From contig NZ_FUHU01000045.1 in NCBI RefSeq assembly GCF_900163565.1, forward strand, positions 62,001-126,000: a stretch of 64,000 nt of DNA, given 5' to 3'. Below are positions 52,673 to 61,177 of this stretch, one piece after another. The DNA is from Agrococcus casei LMG 22410 (lineage in GTDB: Bacteria; Actinomycetota; Actinomycetes; Actinomycetales; Microbacteriaceae). The notes below the pieces were generated by a model, which worked only from the letters and a program-made list of their open reading frames with translations, made no database searches and was not told the origin of the DNA. Position numbers and translations under genes: made by a program. Every line of letters starts with the position of its first letter. The first letter of the stretch is position 1.

Positions 52673-52678
52673 ATCCTA
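52673..52678 (-). promoter_or_regulatory. -10 element of the MFS gene (leaderless)
   Basis: Minus-strand TAGGAT (plus-strand ATCCTA) 8 nt before GTG 52664; no Shine-Dalgarno. Confidence 0.4.
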
Positions 52679-52771
52679 CGCCCTGAGAGGATGTGCGAGC
52701 ATCGGGAATACGCGCCGAGGGGGTGCGTTATCGTTCAATGTTGCAATACTTCAACGAGAGGATTCGCCACT

Positions 52772-53326
52772 ATGGCAAAGGTCATGATCATCGTCGCTTC
52801 TGTTCGCGAGGGCCGCATCGGCCTGCCCGTCGGTCGCTGGGTCGAGGAGGAGCTTCGCGGTCGCGATGTCGAGGTCGACTGGGCTGACCTCAAGGAGATC
52901 GGGCTGCCGTTCATGGACGAGCCCAACCACCCGGCGATGCAGCAGTACACGCACGAGCACACCAAGGCGTGGTCGGAGCGGGTTGCTGCAGCGGACGCAT
53001 TCATCTGGGTCACGCCCGAATACAACCACTCGTACACCGCGTCGCTCAAGAACGCGATCGACTACCTCGTGCACGAATGGCGCGGCAAGAGCGTTGCGTT
53101 CGTCTCGTACGGCGGCCAGTCGGCTGGCACGCGCGGCGTTGCAGGCCTCGGCGAGACGCTCGGATTCCTGGGCATGAAGCGCACGCAGGGCAACCTCGAG
53201 ATGGCCATGCCGTGGGAGTGCCTCGAAGACGGCGTCTTCGTCGGTGACGAGGGCAAGAACCGCGCGCTCAAGGCGACGGTCGACGAGATCGTCGCAGCTG
53301 CAGACGCTCACGCTGCGAAAGAATAA
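52772..53326 (+). CDS. NADPH-dependent FMN reductase-like flavoprotein
   Basis: A 184-residue flavodoxin-like protein. It begins KVMIIVASVREGRIGLPVGRWV (FMN phosphate loop), with ADAFIWVTPEYNHSYTASLKNAIDYL (the PEYN(H) flavin loop) and FVSYGGQSAGTRGVAGL. Probably an NAD(P)H:flavin or quinone reductase. ATG 52772 has GAGAGG upstream and is preferred over an upstream ATG at 52691. Divergent from the MFS exporter (107-bp gap). Monocistronic. Confidence 0.88.
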   Translation: MAKVMIIVASVREGRIGLPVGRWVEEELRGRDVEVDWADLKEIGLPFMDEPNHPAMQQYTHEHTKAWSERVAAADAFIWVTPEYNHSYTASLKNAIDYLVHEWRGKSVAFVSYGGQSAGTRGVAGLGETLGFLGMKRTQGNLEMAMPWECLEDGVFVGDEGKNRALKATVDEIVAAADAHAAKE

Positions 53327-53358
53327 CGATAGTTTCACTTTCTAGCATTTGCTGACTT

Positions 53359-53387
53359 CGTGACCGCCGGTTTGCCCGGCGGTCACG
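53359..53387 (+). terminator. Terminator of the FMN reductase gene
   Basis: CGTGACCGCCGG, loop TTTGC, CCGGCGGTCACG: a perfect 12-bp stem followed by TCGTTTCT. Begins 32 nt after the stop. Confidence 0.85.
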
Positions 53388-53434
53388 TCGTTTCTGCGTC
53401 AGAATGGAAACATTCAACGGAGAGGAAGCCGTAC

Positions 53435-54847
53435 GTGAACGAGTCGTACAACGAAGCCCACGAGAACTGGCTGACCAAAGTCGCAGCCGCCGAGGAGTCG
53501 ATCCCGCTGATCGGCCGGCTCTATCGTGAGCACAACGTGGTGACCAGTGTCTTCGGTCGCCAACTTGTGAACCAGTCAGCCATCGAGGTCGTCAAGGCCC
53601 ACCGGTGGGCACGTCGCATTGCAGACGGTGAGCTCGACCTCTCCGACACGCTCGCTGCGCTGCGCATTGCTGAGGAGCTCGGCATCCACGACACGTCGCT
53701 CGACGTGGGCGTGCTCGCTGCCGGTGCTGCCGCATCCGACCAGTCGTTCGTGGAGTTCGCGCGCACTGCACTCGCCGCGCTCGACGTCACCCAGCCCAAC
53801 CAGCCGCAGGACATCGTGCTCTACGGCTTCGGTCGCATCGGCCGTCTGCTCGCACGCATCCTGATCGCACACCACGGTGCTGGTCTCGGCATGCGCCTGC
53901 GTGCGATCGTCGTGCGCAACTCGGGCCCCAGCGACCTCACGAAGCGTGCGAGCCTGCTGCGTCGCGACTCGGTGCACGGTGCCTTCGACGGCACGATCGA
54001 GGTCGACGAAGAGGCGAGTGTCATCATTGCGAACGGCACGCGCATTCAGGTCATCTACTCGAACGACCCCGCATCGGTCGACTACACCGAGCACGGCATC
54101 GAGAATGCGATCATCGTCGACAACACGGGTCGCTGGCGTGACGAAGAGGGTCTGAGCCTGCACCTGCAGGCAGAGGGCACCTCGCGCGTCGTGCTGACGG
54201 CTCCCGGCAAGGGTGACCTGCCGAACGTGGTGTTCGGCATCAACGACGAGGCGATCACGCCCGATGCGAAGATCGTCACTGCGGCAAGCTGCACGACGAA
54301 TGCGATCACCCCTGTTCTTCAGGTCATCAACGAGCGCTACGGCATCGAGTACGGCCACGTCGAGACGGTGCACTCGTACACGAACGACCAGAACCTGATC
54401 GACAACTACCACAAGGGCGACCGTCGCGGCCGTTCGGCTGCGCTCAACATGGTGCTGACCGAGACCGGTGCTGCGAAGGCTGTTGCGAAGGCGCTGCCCG
54501 AGCTGGCGGGCAAGCTGACGGGCAATGCGATCCGTGTTCCGACGCCTGATGTCTCGATGGCGATTCTCAACCTCACGCTGAACGAAGAGATCGACCGCGA
54601 CACGATCAACAACGTGATGCGTCAGGAGTCGCTCACGGGCGACCTGTCGTCGCAGATCGATTACATCGACTCGCCTGAGGTCGTCTCGACCGACTTCGTC
54701 GGCAACAACCGTGCAGGCATCGTCGACGGTCTCGCAACGATCGCGACCGGCCGCCACCTCGTGATGTACGTCTGGTACGACAACGAGTTCGGCTACTCGT
54801 CGCAGGTCATCCGCGTGCTCGAGAAGATGTCTAAGCAGAAGGCGTAA
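53435..54847 (+). CDS. Long-form glyceraldehyde-3-phosphate dehydrogenase (GapB type)
   Basis: A 470-residue GAPDH carrying an N-terminal extension of about 125 helical residues before the Rossmann motif VLYGFGRIGRLLARILI, resembling GapB of Corynebacterium (NADP-linked, gluconeogenic) rather than the ~335-residue glycolytic GapA. The catalytic Cys is in VTAASCTTNAITPVL; the His is in ETVHSYTNDQNLID. GTG 53435 has GGAGAGGAAG upstream; an earlier ATG frame begins inside the preceding terminator. Cofactor preference is inferred. Monocistronic, bounded by hairpins. Confidence 0.9.
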   Translation: MNESYNEAHENWLTKVAAAEESIPLIGRLYREHNVVTSVFGRQLVNQSAIEVVKAHRWARRIADGELDLSDTLAALRIAEELGIHDTSLDVGVLAAGAAASDQSFVEFARTALAALDVTQPNQPQDIVLYGFGRIGRLLARILIAHHGAGLGMRLRAIVVRNSGPSDLTKRASLLRRDSVHGAFDGTIEVDEEASVIIANGTRIQVIYSNDPASVDYTEHGIENAIIVDNTGRWRDEEGLSLHLQAEGTSRVVLTAPGKGDLPNVVFGINDEAITPDAKIVTAASCTTNAITPVLQVINERYGIEYGHVETVHSYTNDQNLIDNYHKGDRRGRSAALNMVLTETGAAKAVAKALPELAGKLTGNAIRVPTPDVSMAILNLTLNEEIDRDTINNVMRQESLTGDLSSQIDYIDSPEVVSTDFVGNNRAGIVDGLATIATGRHLVMYVWYDNEFGYSSQVIRVLEKMSKQKA

Positions 54848-54876
54848 GCGCCAGCTGCTGACGGCCAGCTGAGCCG

Positions 54877-55728
54877 CTACCGAACCCGCGTGACCTCGAA
54901 CTGGTCACGCGGGTTCGCGTATGCGTCCTGCGCGGCGATGAGCTGCAGTTCGCGCTCGCCCGAGTCGAGGGTGAGCTGCAGCAGGTCGAAGACGCTCGAT
55001 GTGGTGTTCTTCAGTGCTTCTGCGGCCGACCCCGTGGAGCGGTAGTGCGCGGTGAAGAGCGCTGCCGTCACGTCGCCTGAGCCGTTGGCCTTGAGCGGCA
55101 GGAACGGCGTCTGGATGATCCAGGCTCCGGTCTCGTCGGCTGCGAGCATCTCGATCGTGCCCTCAGGCCGGTCGGGACGCTCGACGCTCGTGACCAGCAC
55201 GGTCTTCGGCCCCATCTGCATGGCGGCGTCGACGGATGCGAGGGTCGAGTCGAGATCGGTGGGCTGTGTGTCGGTGAGGTAGCCGAGCTCGAACTGGTTG
55301 GGTGTGATGATGTCTGCCTTGGGCACGACGCGGTCGCGCAGCAGCGGTGGGATCAGATCTGAGACGAAGCAGCCGCTCTTGGCGTTGCCCATCACCGGGT
55401 CGCAGGTGTAGGTGGCAGAGGGGTTCTCTGCCTTGACCTTGTCGACCGCCTCGAGGATCACGTCGGCGATGTCGCTGCCGCCCTGATATCCCGAGAGCAC
55501 GGCGTCGATGTTTGCGAACTCGTCGCGCTCGCCGATGCCGGTGATGACCTCTCGAACGTCGTCGGCGGGCAGCATCGGGCCACGCCAGGCGCCGTAGCCC
55601 GTGTGGTTCGAGAAGTGCACTGTGTTGACAGGCCACACCTCGTGTCCGAGCCGCTGGAGCGGAAACACCGCTGCAGAGTTGCCGACGTGGCCGTATGCGA
55701 CCGATGACTGGATCGAGAGGAACTTCAT
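54877..55728 (-). CDS. pdxY: Pyridoxal/pyridoxamine kinase PdxY-like
   Basis: Ribokinase-fold B6 salvage kinase, 283 residues. N-terminus LSIQSSVAYGHVGNSAAVFPLQRLG is the PdxY/PdxK signature; also VNTVHFSNHTGYG, CDPVMGN, ITPNQFELGYLT and the anion hole/base LKANGSGDVTAALF. Makes PLP, needed by the aminotransferase encoded just upstream on the same strand. Its last 15 codons are covered by a large hairpin serving the convergent GAPDH gene. Confidence 0.92.
   Translation of the reverse strand: MKFLSIQSSVAYGHVGNSAAVFPLQRLGHEVWPVNTVHFSNHTGYGAWRGPMLPADDVREVITGIGERDEFANIDAVLSGYQGGSDIADVILEAVDKVKAENPSATYTCDPVMGNAKSGCFVSDLIPPLLRDRVVPKADIITPNQFELGYLTDTQPTDLDSTLASVDAAMQMGPKTVLVTSVERPDRPEGTIEMLAADETGAWIIQTPFLPLKANGSGDVTAALFTAHYRSTGSAAEALKNTTSSVFDLLQLTLDSGERELQLIAAQDAYANPRDQFEVTRVR
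54881..54917 (+). terminator. Hairpin at the GAPDH 3' end, inside the pdxY coding end
   Basis: CGAACCCGCGTGACC, loop TCGAACT, GGTCACGCGGGTTCG: a perfect 15-bp stem 33 nt after the GAPDH stop. It lies within the C-terminal codons of the opposite-strand pdxY gene, so coding and terminator constraints overlap. Confidence 0.75.
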
Positions 55729-55758
55729 TGTTCTATCTTGCTCCCTGTGCGGGCAGTT

Positions 55759-56946
55759 CTACGACAACACCTCAGCGAGTCGACTCGTGCCCTCGCGGAT
55801 GTCGTCTTCTGAGACGCGCGAGTACGAGAGTCGCAGGTTGCGCTTGCCCTGGCCGTCGGCGAAGAATCCGGGGCCGGAGATGAAGACGACCTTCTTCTCG
55901 ATTGCCTTTGCGAGCACCTCGTCGGAGTCGGTGCCTTCGGGCAGTGTGAGCCACGTGAAGAAGCCGCCCTTGGGGGTGGTCCAGGTGACGCCTTCGGGCA
56001 TGGTCTCTTCGAGGCCGGCCACGAGTGCTTCGGCGCGGGCCTTGTAGCGCGAGATGCCCGACTGCACGTGTGTGCGCCAGTCCATGTGCTCGAGGTACTC
56101 GTAGGTGAGCTCCTGGCTCAGAACGCCGGCCATGAGTGCGCTCGCTTCGCTGGCGAGCAGCATGCGCTGGTGGAACTCGGGCGGTGCAACCGTCCAGCCG
56201 ATGCGAAGGCCGGGGGAGAAGATCTTGCTGACTGAGCCGAGGTAGATGACGCTGTCGTCCATCGATCGCATCGAGGGCAGCATGGTGCCGTCGAACGACA
56301 GGATGCCGTAGGGATCGTCTTCGACGATCTGGACGCCCTCGGTGCGGCAGATCTCGACGATCTGCTGGCGACGCTCGACCGAGAGGCGGATGCCCGTCGG
56401 GTTCGAGAAGTTGGGGATCGTGTAGAGGAATGCGATGCGCTTGCCGTCGGCGCGAGCCTTCTGGATCGCTTCGATGAGTGCCTCAGGAACAAGGCCGTCG
56501 TCGTCGCACATGACGTGGCGGATATCGGCTTCGTGGCCGAGGAACGATCCGATTGCGCCGACGTAGGTCGGGCCCTCGGCGAGGATCACATCGTGCGGGT
56601 TGCACAGCAGAGTCGTGGTGAGGTTGATGCCCATCTGCGAGCCAGGGGTGACCATGACGTCATCGGCGTCGATGTCGTGCACGCCGCCGGACTCCATGAG
56701 CTCCGTGAACTTGGTGCGCAGCGACGGGAGGCCCGCTCCGGCACCGTACTGCAGGGCATCCGTTCCTCGTTCCGTGATGATTCGCTGGGCGGCCTTGCCG
56801 AGCTCATCGAGCGGGAGGATGGAGAGGTCAGGGTTGCCGCCTGCGAAAGAGATCATGCCGGGCTGCATCGAGACATCCCAGACGCTCCTCACCGGTGAGG
56901 GACGGAAGAACTCAGCGCGATCCGCGTAGGTGTAACGGTGCTCCAT
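55759..56946 (-). CDS. PLP-dependent aminotransferase, LysN/2-aminoadipate-type class I
   Basis: A 395-residue fold-type I aminotransferase, without a MocR-like HTH domain. Seen: ISFAGGNPDLSILP, LQYGAGAGLPSLRTKFTELM, VMVTPGSQMGINL, FLYTIPNFSNPTGIRLS, VEDDPYGILSFDG and the PLP lysine in YLGSVSKIFSPGLRIGW. These fit the 2-aminoadipate/aromatic aminotransferase (LysN-like) group. AAGGAG lies upstream of ATG 56946. Linked to pdxY and divergent from an amino-acid importer, pointing to amino-acid use. Exact substrate unknown. Confidence 0.85.
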   Translation of the reverse strand: MEHRYTYADRAEFFRPSPVRSVWDVSMQPGMISFAGGNPDLSILPLDELGKAAQRIITERGTDALQYGAGAGLPSLRTKFTELMESGGVHDIDADDVMVTPGSQMGINLTTTLLCNPHDVILAEGPTYVGAIGSFLGHEADIRHVMCDDDGLVPEALIEAIQKARADGKRIAFLYTIPNFSNPTGIRLSVERRQQIVEICRTEGVQIVEDDPYGILSFDGTMLPSMRSMDDSVIYLGSVSKIFSPGLRIGWTVAPPEFHQRMLLASEASALMAGVLSQELTYEYLEHMDWRTHVQSGISRYKARAEALVAGLEETMPEGVTWTTPKGGFFTWLTLPEGTDSDEVLAKAIEKKVVFISGPGFFADGQGKRNLRLSYSRVSEDDIREGTSRLAEVLS

Positions 56947-56989
56947 GCGTGTGCAAACTCCTTGCGTGCGAAGTGTGGGGAATGGCGGT

Positions 56990-57062
56990 CATAACGCTTA
57001 TGTAACCTTCTAGGCGCAACATACCTGCAAAACTTGACGTTTTCAAGTGAGATATCCAGACT
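56990..57062 (+). promoter_or_regulatory. Divergent control region with inverted repeat and promoter of the second ABC importer
   Basis: CATAA-CGC-TTATG, a perfect inverted repeat at 56990-57002, is an operator candidate. On the plus strand TTGACG (57034-57039) and CAGACT (57057-57062) are 17 bp apart, giving a leader of about 60 nt. The stretch is markedly more AT-rich than its surroundings. Confidence 0.4.
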
Positions 57063-57125
57063 ATGAACCACGGGCTCGGTTGGCAAAGGCTGGCAACCAC
57101 GGCTCTTCCTGAAGCAGACACCTCA

Positions 57126-58070
57126 ATGAACAAGTCCCTGACCAAGGTGGCAGCCGTGTTCGGCGCCATCGCATTGTCTGTGGGAGTCGTATCCTGCACG
57201 TCAAACACTGAGGAGCCTCCCGCTGGCTCTGACGGTGAGTCTTCGGTCGACGAGATCCCCACGGCAGGCCGCGATGCAGCCGAAGCAGTGGAGGTCAACG
57301 CCGACGTCGAGGCGCTCGTGCCTCAGGCACTGCTCGATGCCGGCAAGATCCGCATCGTGACTGACCCCACATACGCGCCGATGGACTTCACCGATGAGAA
57401 CGGCGACATCGTTGGTCTCGACTCTGACATCGCAATCGCAGCAGTCAACGCCATGGGACTTGAGATCGAGTGGTCGACGGTGACCTTCGACGGCATCCTG
57501 GCCGGTATCGAAGCCGATCGCTACGATGCGACGTTCTCATCGTTCTCGGTTACCGACGAGCGACTCGAGGCTGTCGACATGGTGTCGTACTTCTCGTCTG
57601 GCTCGGCGATCATGGTCGCTTCGGGCAACCCCTCCGAGATTGCCAGCGAAAGCGACCTCTGCGGCAAGTCGATTGCAGTGCAGAGCGGCACGACGCAGGC
57701 TCTTGAGATCCTGCCGGCGATCGACGAGACCTGCGACGAACCGATCGACCTCATGATCATGCCCGCACAGGACAACGCCAACCAGGCTCTCGCTTCGGGT
57801 CGTGCTGACGCAGTCGTCGCAGACAACGCGCTGATCTCGTACTACGCACAGCTGCAGCCCGACGCCTTCGAGTTCATCGACGGCATCCTGCTCGACCCGG
57901 CACCCATCGGTGTCGCTGTTCCGCAGAAGCCTGAGGGCGAGACGCTGACGCTCGCATTCGAGGCTGCCTTCCAGTCGATCATCGATGACGGCACCTACGC
58001 CAAGATCTTCGAGGCATGGGAGCTGCAGGACAGCATGCTCGACGCACCCGCGATCAACTCCACAGAGTAA
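57126..58070 (+). CDS. Polar amino-acid ABC importer, binding lipoprotein
   Basis: A 314-residue solute-binding lipoprotein (SBP_bac_3). Signal MNKSLTKVAAVFGAIALSVG with lipobox VVSC (Cys about residue 24), then an acidic linker. Family segments: IRIVTDPTYAPMDFTDENGDIVGLDSDIA and DATFSSFSVTDERLEAVDMV. Only weak ribosome binding site before ATG 57126; ATG 57063 upstream is in frame but would give a non-signal N-terminus. First gene of a three-gene importer. Substrate unknown. Confidence 0.9.
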   Translation: MNKSLTKVAAVFGAIALSVGVVSCTSNTEEPPAGSDGESSVDEIPTAGRDAAEAVEVNADVEALVPQALLDAGKIRIVTDPTYAPMDFTDENGDIVGLDSDIAIAAVNAMGLEIEWSTVTFDGILAGIEADRYDATFSSFSVTDERLEAVDMVSYFSSGSAIMVASGNPSEIASESDLCGKSIAVQSGTTQALEILPAIDETCDEPIDLMIMPAQDNANQALASGRADAVVADNALISYYAQLQPDAFEFIDGILLDPAPIGVAVPQKPEGETLTLAFEAAFQSIIDDGTYAKIFEAWELQDSMLDAPAINSTE

Positions 58071-58075
58071 GCGGC

Positions 58076-58987
58076 ATGACGGTTCTTCCAGATGAGTCGA
58101 CACCGCCGACAACGTCGGTGTCGACAGACTTCCTCGCACTGACCGAGAAGCCGATCAAGCGACGCCCGAGAATCGGGCAGATCATCGGCATGATCGTGGT
58201 GGCCTACTTCATCTTCGTGGCCATCGTGATCGTTCTCACCAACGAGAACTTCAACTGGCCGATCGTTGCGCAGTATCTGTTCGATGTGCGCATCTTCGGC
58301 GGTGTCGGGGTCATGCTGCAGCTCACGCTGTACTCGATGATCATCGGCTTTGTACTCGGTCTGCTGCTTGCCGTCATGCGAATGTCGCCGAACTGGCTCA
58401 TTCGCGGAGTCGCTGGAGCATACGTCTGGTTCTTCCGTGGAACACCGCTGCTGGTGCAGCTGCTGTTCTGGGGCTTTGCTGGAGCACTCTTCCCGCAGCT
58501 GATGATCGGCATCCCGTTCGTTGATCCGTGGATCAGTCTTGACACGAACCTCGTGATCTCACTGTTCACGGCTGCGGTTCTCGGACTCGGACTCAACGAA
58601 GCGGCGTACATGGCTGAGATCGTTCGTGGCGGCATCCTGGCTGTTCCTCACGGGCAGGCAGAGGCTTCGCGGGCGCTCGGATTCAGCACTGGGTCGACGC
58701 TGCGTCACGTGGTGCTGCCCCAGGCAATGAAAGTCATCATTCCGCCCGTGGGCAACAACGTCATCTCGATGCTGAAGACCACGTCTCTGGTGTCTGTGAT
58801 CGGTGTGAGCGATCTGCTGTACAACGCACAGCAGATCTACGCTCGCAACCTCGAGCAGATTCCGCTGCTGATCGTCACGTGCTTCTGGTACATCCTGTTC
58901 ACGACGATCCTGACGTACTTCCAGTCACTGCTTGAGAAGCGATTCTCGCGCGGATCGTCCGCTGCCGTTCAGAAGGGAGTCCGCTGA
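58076..58987 (+). CDS. Polar amino-acid ABC importer, permease
   Basis: A 303-residue HisM/GlnP-type permease with an N-terminal cytoplasmic stretch, span [19 protein letters not shown], permease core with [19 protein letters not shown], and EAA loop [28 protein letters not shown] 58076 lies 5 nt after the binding-protein stop. It overlaps the ATPase start by 1 nt. With only one permease gene it probably works as a homodimer. Confidence 0.9.
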   Translation: MTVLPDESTPPTTSVSTDFLALTEKPIKRRPRIGQIIGMIVVAYFIFVAIVIVLTNENFNWPIVAQYLFDVRIFGGVGVMLQLTLYSMIIGFVLGLLLAVMRMSPNWLIRGVAGAYVWFFRGTPLLVQLLFWGFAGALFPQLMIGIPFVDPWISLDTNLVISLFTAAVLGLGLNEAAYMAEIVRGGILAVPHGQAEASRALGFSTGSTLRHVVLPQAMKVIIPPVGNNVISMLKTTSLVSVIGVSDLLYNAQQIYARNLEQIPLLIVTCFWYILFTTILTYFQSLLEKRFSRGSSAAVQKGVR

Positions 58988-59748
58988 TGTCAAAGGTCAA
59001 CTCTCTGAATGTGCACAAGTCGTTCGATGACCTGGAGGTGCTCAAGGGCATCAACCTTACGGTCGAAGATGCCACGGTCGTGTGCCTCATCGGTGCGTCG
59101 GGGTCGGGCAAGTCGACGCTCTTGCGCTGTGTGAACCACCTCGAGACGCCGACAGCAGGCGCAATCCTCGTCGACGGTCAGATGATGGGATACAACGTCA
59201 AGAACGACCAGCTGGTCGAGGCGAGCGAGAAGGAGATCAACAAGCGTCGCGAGAGCGTCGGCATGGTCTTCCAGGCATTCAACCTGTTCTGTCACATGAC
59301 TGCGCTCGAGAATGTCATGCACGCTCCGATGCGGCTCAAGGGCCTGTCGAAGGCGAAGGCTCGCGAGAAGGCGACTGCGCTGCTCGAGAAGGTGGGGCTG
59401 GGCGACCGGCTTCGCAACTATCCTTCTCAGCTCTCAGGCGGTCAGCAGCAGCGTGTGGCGATTGCCCGTGCGCTTGCCATGGACCCGAAGGTCATGCTCT
59501 TCGATGAGCCGACCAGCGCGCTCGACCCTGAGCTCGTCGGTGAGGTGCTGCAGGTCATGCGTGACCTTGCAGACTCGGGCATGACGATGGTCGTCGTCAC
59601 GCACTAGATGACGTTCGCCCGTGAAGTGGCCGACAAGGTCGTGTTCATGGACAAGGGCGTCATCGTCGAGATGGGTGAGCCCAACGAGATGATCAACAAC
59701 CCGCAGCACGAGCGCACCAAGGAGTTCCTTGCGCGCGTGAGTCGCTAG
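58987..59748 (+). pseudogene. Polar amino-acid ABC importer ATPase interrupted by an in-frame amber codon
   Basis: Residues 1-206 form a normal PAAT ATPase: Walker [23 protein letters not shown], signature LSGGQQQR, Walker [15 protein letters not shown], ending MTMVVVTH just after the H-loop histidine. The next codon is TAG (59605-59607), where paralogs have GAG (Glu; compare THEM in the GluA encoded at 2574-3311). The frame then continues intact for 46 codons (MTFAREVADKVVFMDKGVIV through FLARVSR) to a second TAG at 59746-59748. A single G-to-T change explains it. The shortened product lacks the last ~47 residues. Recent nonsense mutation, sequencing error or readthrough are all possible. 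Confidence 0.88.
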
Positions 59749-60248
59749 AGCGGCATCCCCAAGACGTACGCGGCCTGGCCAATGTGCTGGGCCGCGTCGT
59801 CGATGATGCTGGCAATTCGCACGCCTCGTGTCACTGGCGGATCCCAGGATTCGTCAATGACATCGTCGAGGTCTGCATCGCTGAGGGTCTGCACGTAGGC
59901 GACCAGTGCATCCGTCGACTCTCTGAGGTATGCCAGCAGGAGGTCTGCGTCATCAGTCGTGATGGCGCGGGCCTCCTCGGCTGTGTGGCCGTAGCCGATG
60001 GTGTCTGATGCGGGGCCGAGGTCGAAGCGCTTGTCGAAGCCGTTTGCGTGCCAGATCTGGTCGGTGCCGGCGAGGTCAGCGGTCTGGGCATCGATCTCTC
60101 GTGCAGAGTGCCAGAACAGCCATGCGACGGAGTTGTCGTGGTTCTGCGGATGTGCGTTCAGCGTTGTGGGCGAGAGCTTGGGTCGCAGTCGCTCGGCGGC
60201 GTCGATGGGGCGGGATGCGAGGTCGATGAGCACTTCGGTTGCCTTCAT
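59745..60248 (-). CDS. DinB-superfamily protein
   Basis: A 167-residue four-helix-bundle protein of the DinB/YfiT type. It begins MKATEVLIDLASRPIDAAE, with NSVAWLFWHSAREIDAQTADL (metal-type His) and a C-terminal IIDDAAQHIGQAAYVLGM (AAQHIGQ, the last-helix His). Family members include thiol transferases and stress proteins; substrate unknown. The start ATG 60248 follows a minus-strand TATCGT hexamer by 7 nt (leaderless). Its stop codon overlaps the second stop of the ABC ATPase gene on the other strand. Confidence 0.82.
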   Translation of the reverse strand: MKATEVLIDLASRPIDAAERLRPKLSPTTLNAHPQNHDNSVAWLFWHSAREIDAQTADLAGTDQIWHANGFDKRFDLGPASDTIGYGHTAEEARAITTDDADLLLAYLRESTDALVAYVQTLSDADLDDVIDESWDPPVTRGVRIASIIDDAAQHIGQAAYVLGMPL

Positions 60249-60255
60249 GTCGGTC

Positions 60256-60277
60256 ACGATACGCCCGAGACTAGACT
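60256..60277. promoter_or_regulatory. Divergent -10 elements of the DinB-like and oxidoreductase genes
   Basis: Minus-strand TATCGT (plus ACGATA, 60256-60261) ends 7 nt before ATG 60248; plus-strand TAGACT (60272-60277) ends 8 nt before ATG 60286. Only 37 bp separate the two start codons, so the promoters must overlap. Confidence 0.45.
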
Positions 60278-60285
60278 TGTGCCAT

Positions 60286-60984
60286 ATGGCCGCTGCAGAT
60301 TCTCTCGACGTGATCGGCATCATCGGTGCTGGCAAGCTCGGCAAAGCTCTTGGGCAGCGATCGGTTGCTGCGGGGCACCGCACGCTCATGGCTGGCAGCG
60401 GAGATGCTGGGGCGATTCGCGGGCACTTGCAGCTCGCTGTGCCCGGTGCTGAAGCCGGGACGGTCGACGAGGTGATCGAGGCGGCCGATGTCGTGATTCT
60501 GGCTCTGCCGCTTGCGCAGCATGGTGTGCTGCCGGCTTCGGCGCTCGCTGGCAAGGTCGTCGTCGATGCGATGAACTACTGGTGGGAGAGCGACGGCATT
60601 CGCGACGAGTATGCCGACCCGCTGACGTCGACGAGCGAGATCGTGCAGAGCACATTCTCGGATGCGCGGGTCGTCAAAGCGTTCAACCACGTCGGATACC
60701 ACGACGTCGAAGACCTCTGGGCTGATGCCGGGTCGCCCGACCGCATCGCTGTGGCAATTGCGGGTGACGATGCTGATGCTGTGGCTCGTGTCGGCCGGGT
60801 GGTCGACTCGTTCGGGTTCGACCCGCTGCCGATCGGTGCGCTGCGGCAGGGCGTGATGCTCGAACCGAACACGATGGCGTTCGGTGCGAGTGAAGACGCG
60901 GATGGGCTGCAGCGGGTCATGGCGATGTTTCCGAAGACGGCGCGCGGACGTGCCGTGCTTGCGGCACGAGGTGGGCACATCTGA
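60286..60984 (+). CDS. NADPH/F420-dependent oxidoreductase-like protein
   Basis: A 232-residue dinucleotide-binding protein of the F420H2:NADP oxidoreductase-like family. Rossmann motif IGIIGAGKLGKALGQRSVAAGH, then DVVILALPLAQH, GKVVVDAMNYWW and VVKAFNHVGYHDVED, and AIAGDDADAVARVGRVVDSFGFDPL. ATG 60286 is preferred over much earlier in-frame starts because those would overlap the divergent gene; a TAGACT hexamer lies 8 nt upstream. Cofactor and substrate unproven. Confidence 0.82.
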   Translation: MAAADSLDVIGIIGAGKLGKALGQRSVAAGHRTLMAGSGDAGAIRGHLQLAVPGAEAGTVDEVIEAADVVILALPLAQHGVLPASALAGKVVVDAMNYWWESDGIRDEYADPLTSTSEIVQSTFSDARVVKAFNHVGYHDVEDLWADAGSPDRIAVAIAGDDADAVARVGRVVDSFGFDPLPIGALRQGVMLEPNTMAFGASEDADGLQRVMAMFPKTARGRAVLAARGGHI

Positions 60985-60994
60985 GGGGCATCGT

Positions 60995-61021
60995 GTTCTT
61001 CGGGCGTCGTCTTCGAAGAAC
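60995..61021 (+). terminator. Hairpin after the oxidoreductase gene
   Basis: GTTCTTCG, 11-nt loop, CGAAGAAC: perfect 8-bp stem 10 nt after the stop. No U-tract. Confidence 0.5.
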
Positions 61022-61054
61022 CGGCACGCACTGCGGGACCATGCGCTGGCTGTA

Positions 61055-61158
61055 GGTGCACGGGAAACCGCAATTGGCGCATCCGTGCACCAGAAGCCGC
61101 AGCTTCTGCGGTTTCTGCTTACATTGCGGCTTCTCGTGACGCGGCCGGGCGTCACGGG
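61055..61158. repeat. Structured repeat element, copy 1
   Basis: About 104 bp, direct repeat of the element at 62895-62997. It contains the inverted pair GGTGCAC (61055-61061)/GTGCACC (61085-61091), the stem CCGCAG-ctt-CTGCGG, and the stem GTGACGC (61136-61142)/GCGTCAC (61149-61155). The block GTGCACCAGAAGCCGCAG is identical in both copies. Confidence 0.8.
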
Positions 61159-61177
61159 TGGCATCAACGGTCGGGCA

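Noticed and set aside
59605-59607. TAG as a pyrrolysine or programmed readthrough codon
   Set aside because: Other genes here end in TAG (including the true end of this gene), and there is no sign of pyl genes; a mutation or sequencing error is more likely.
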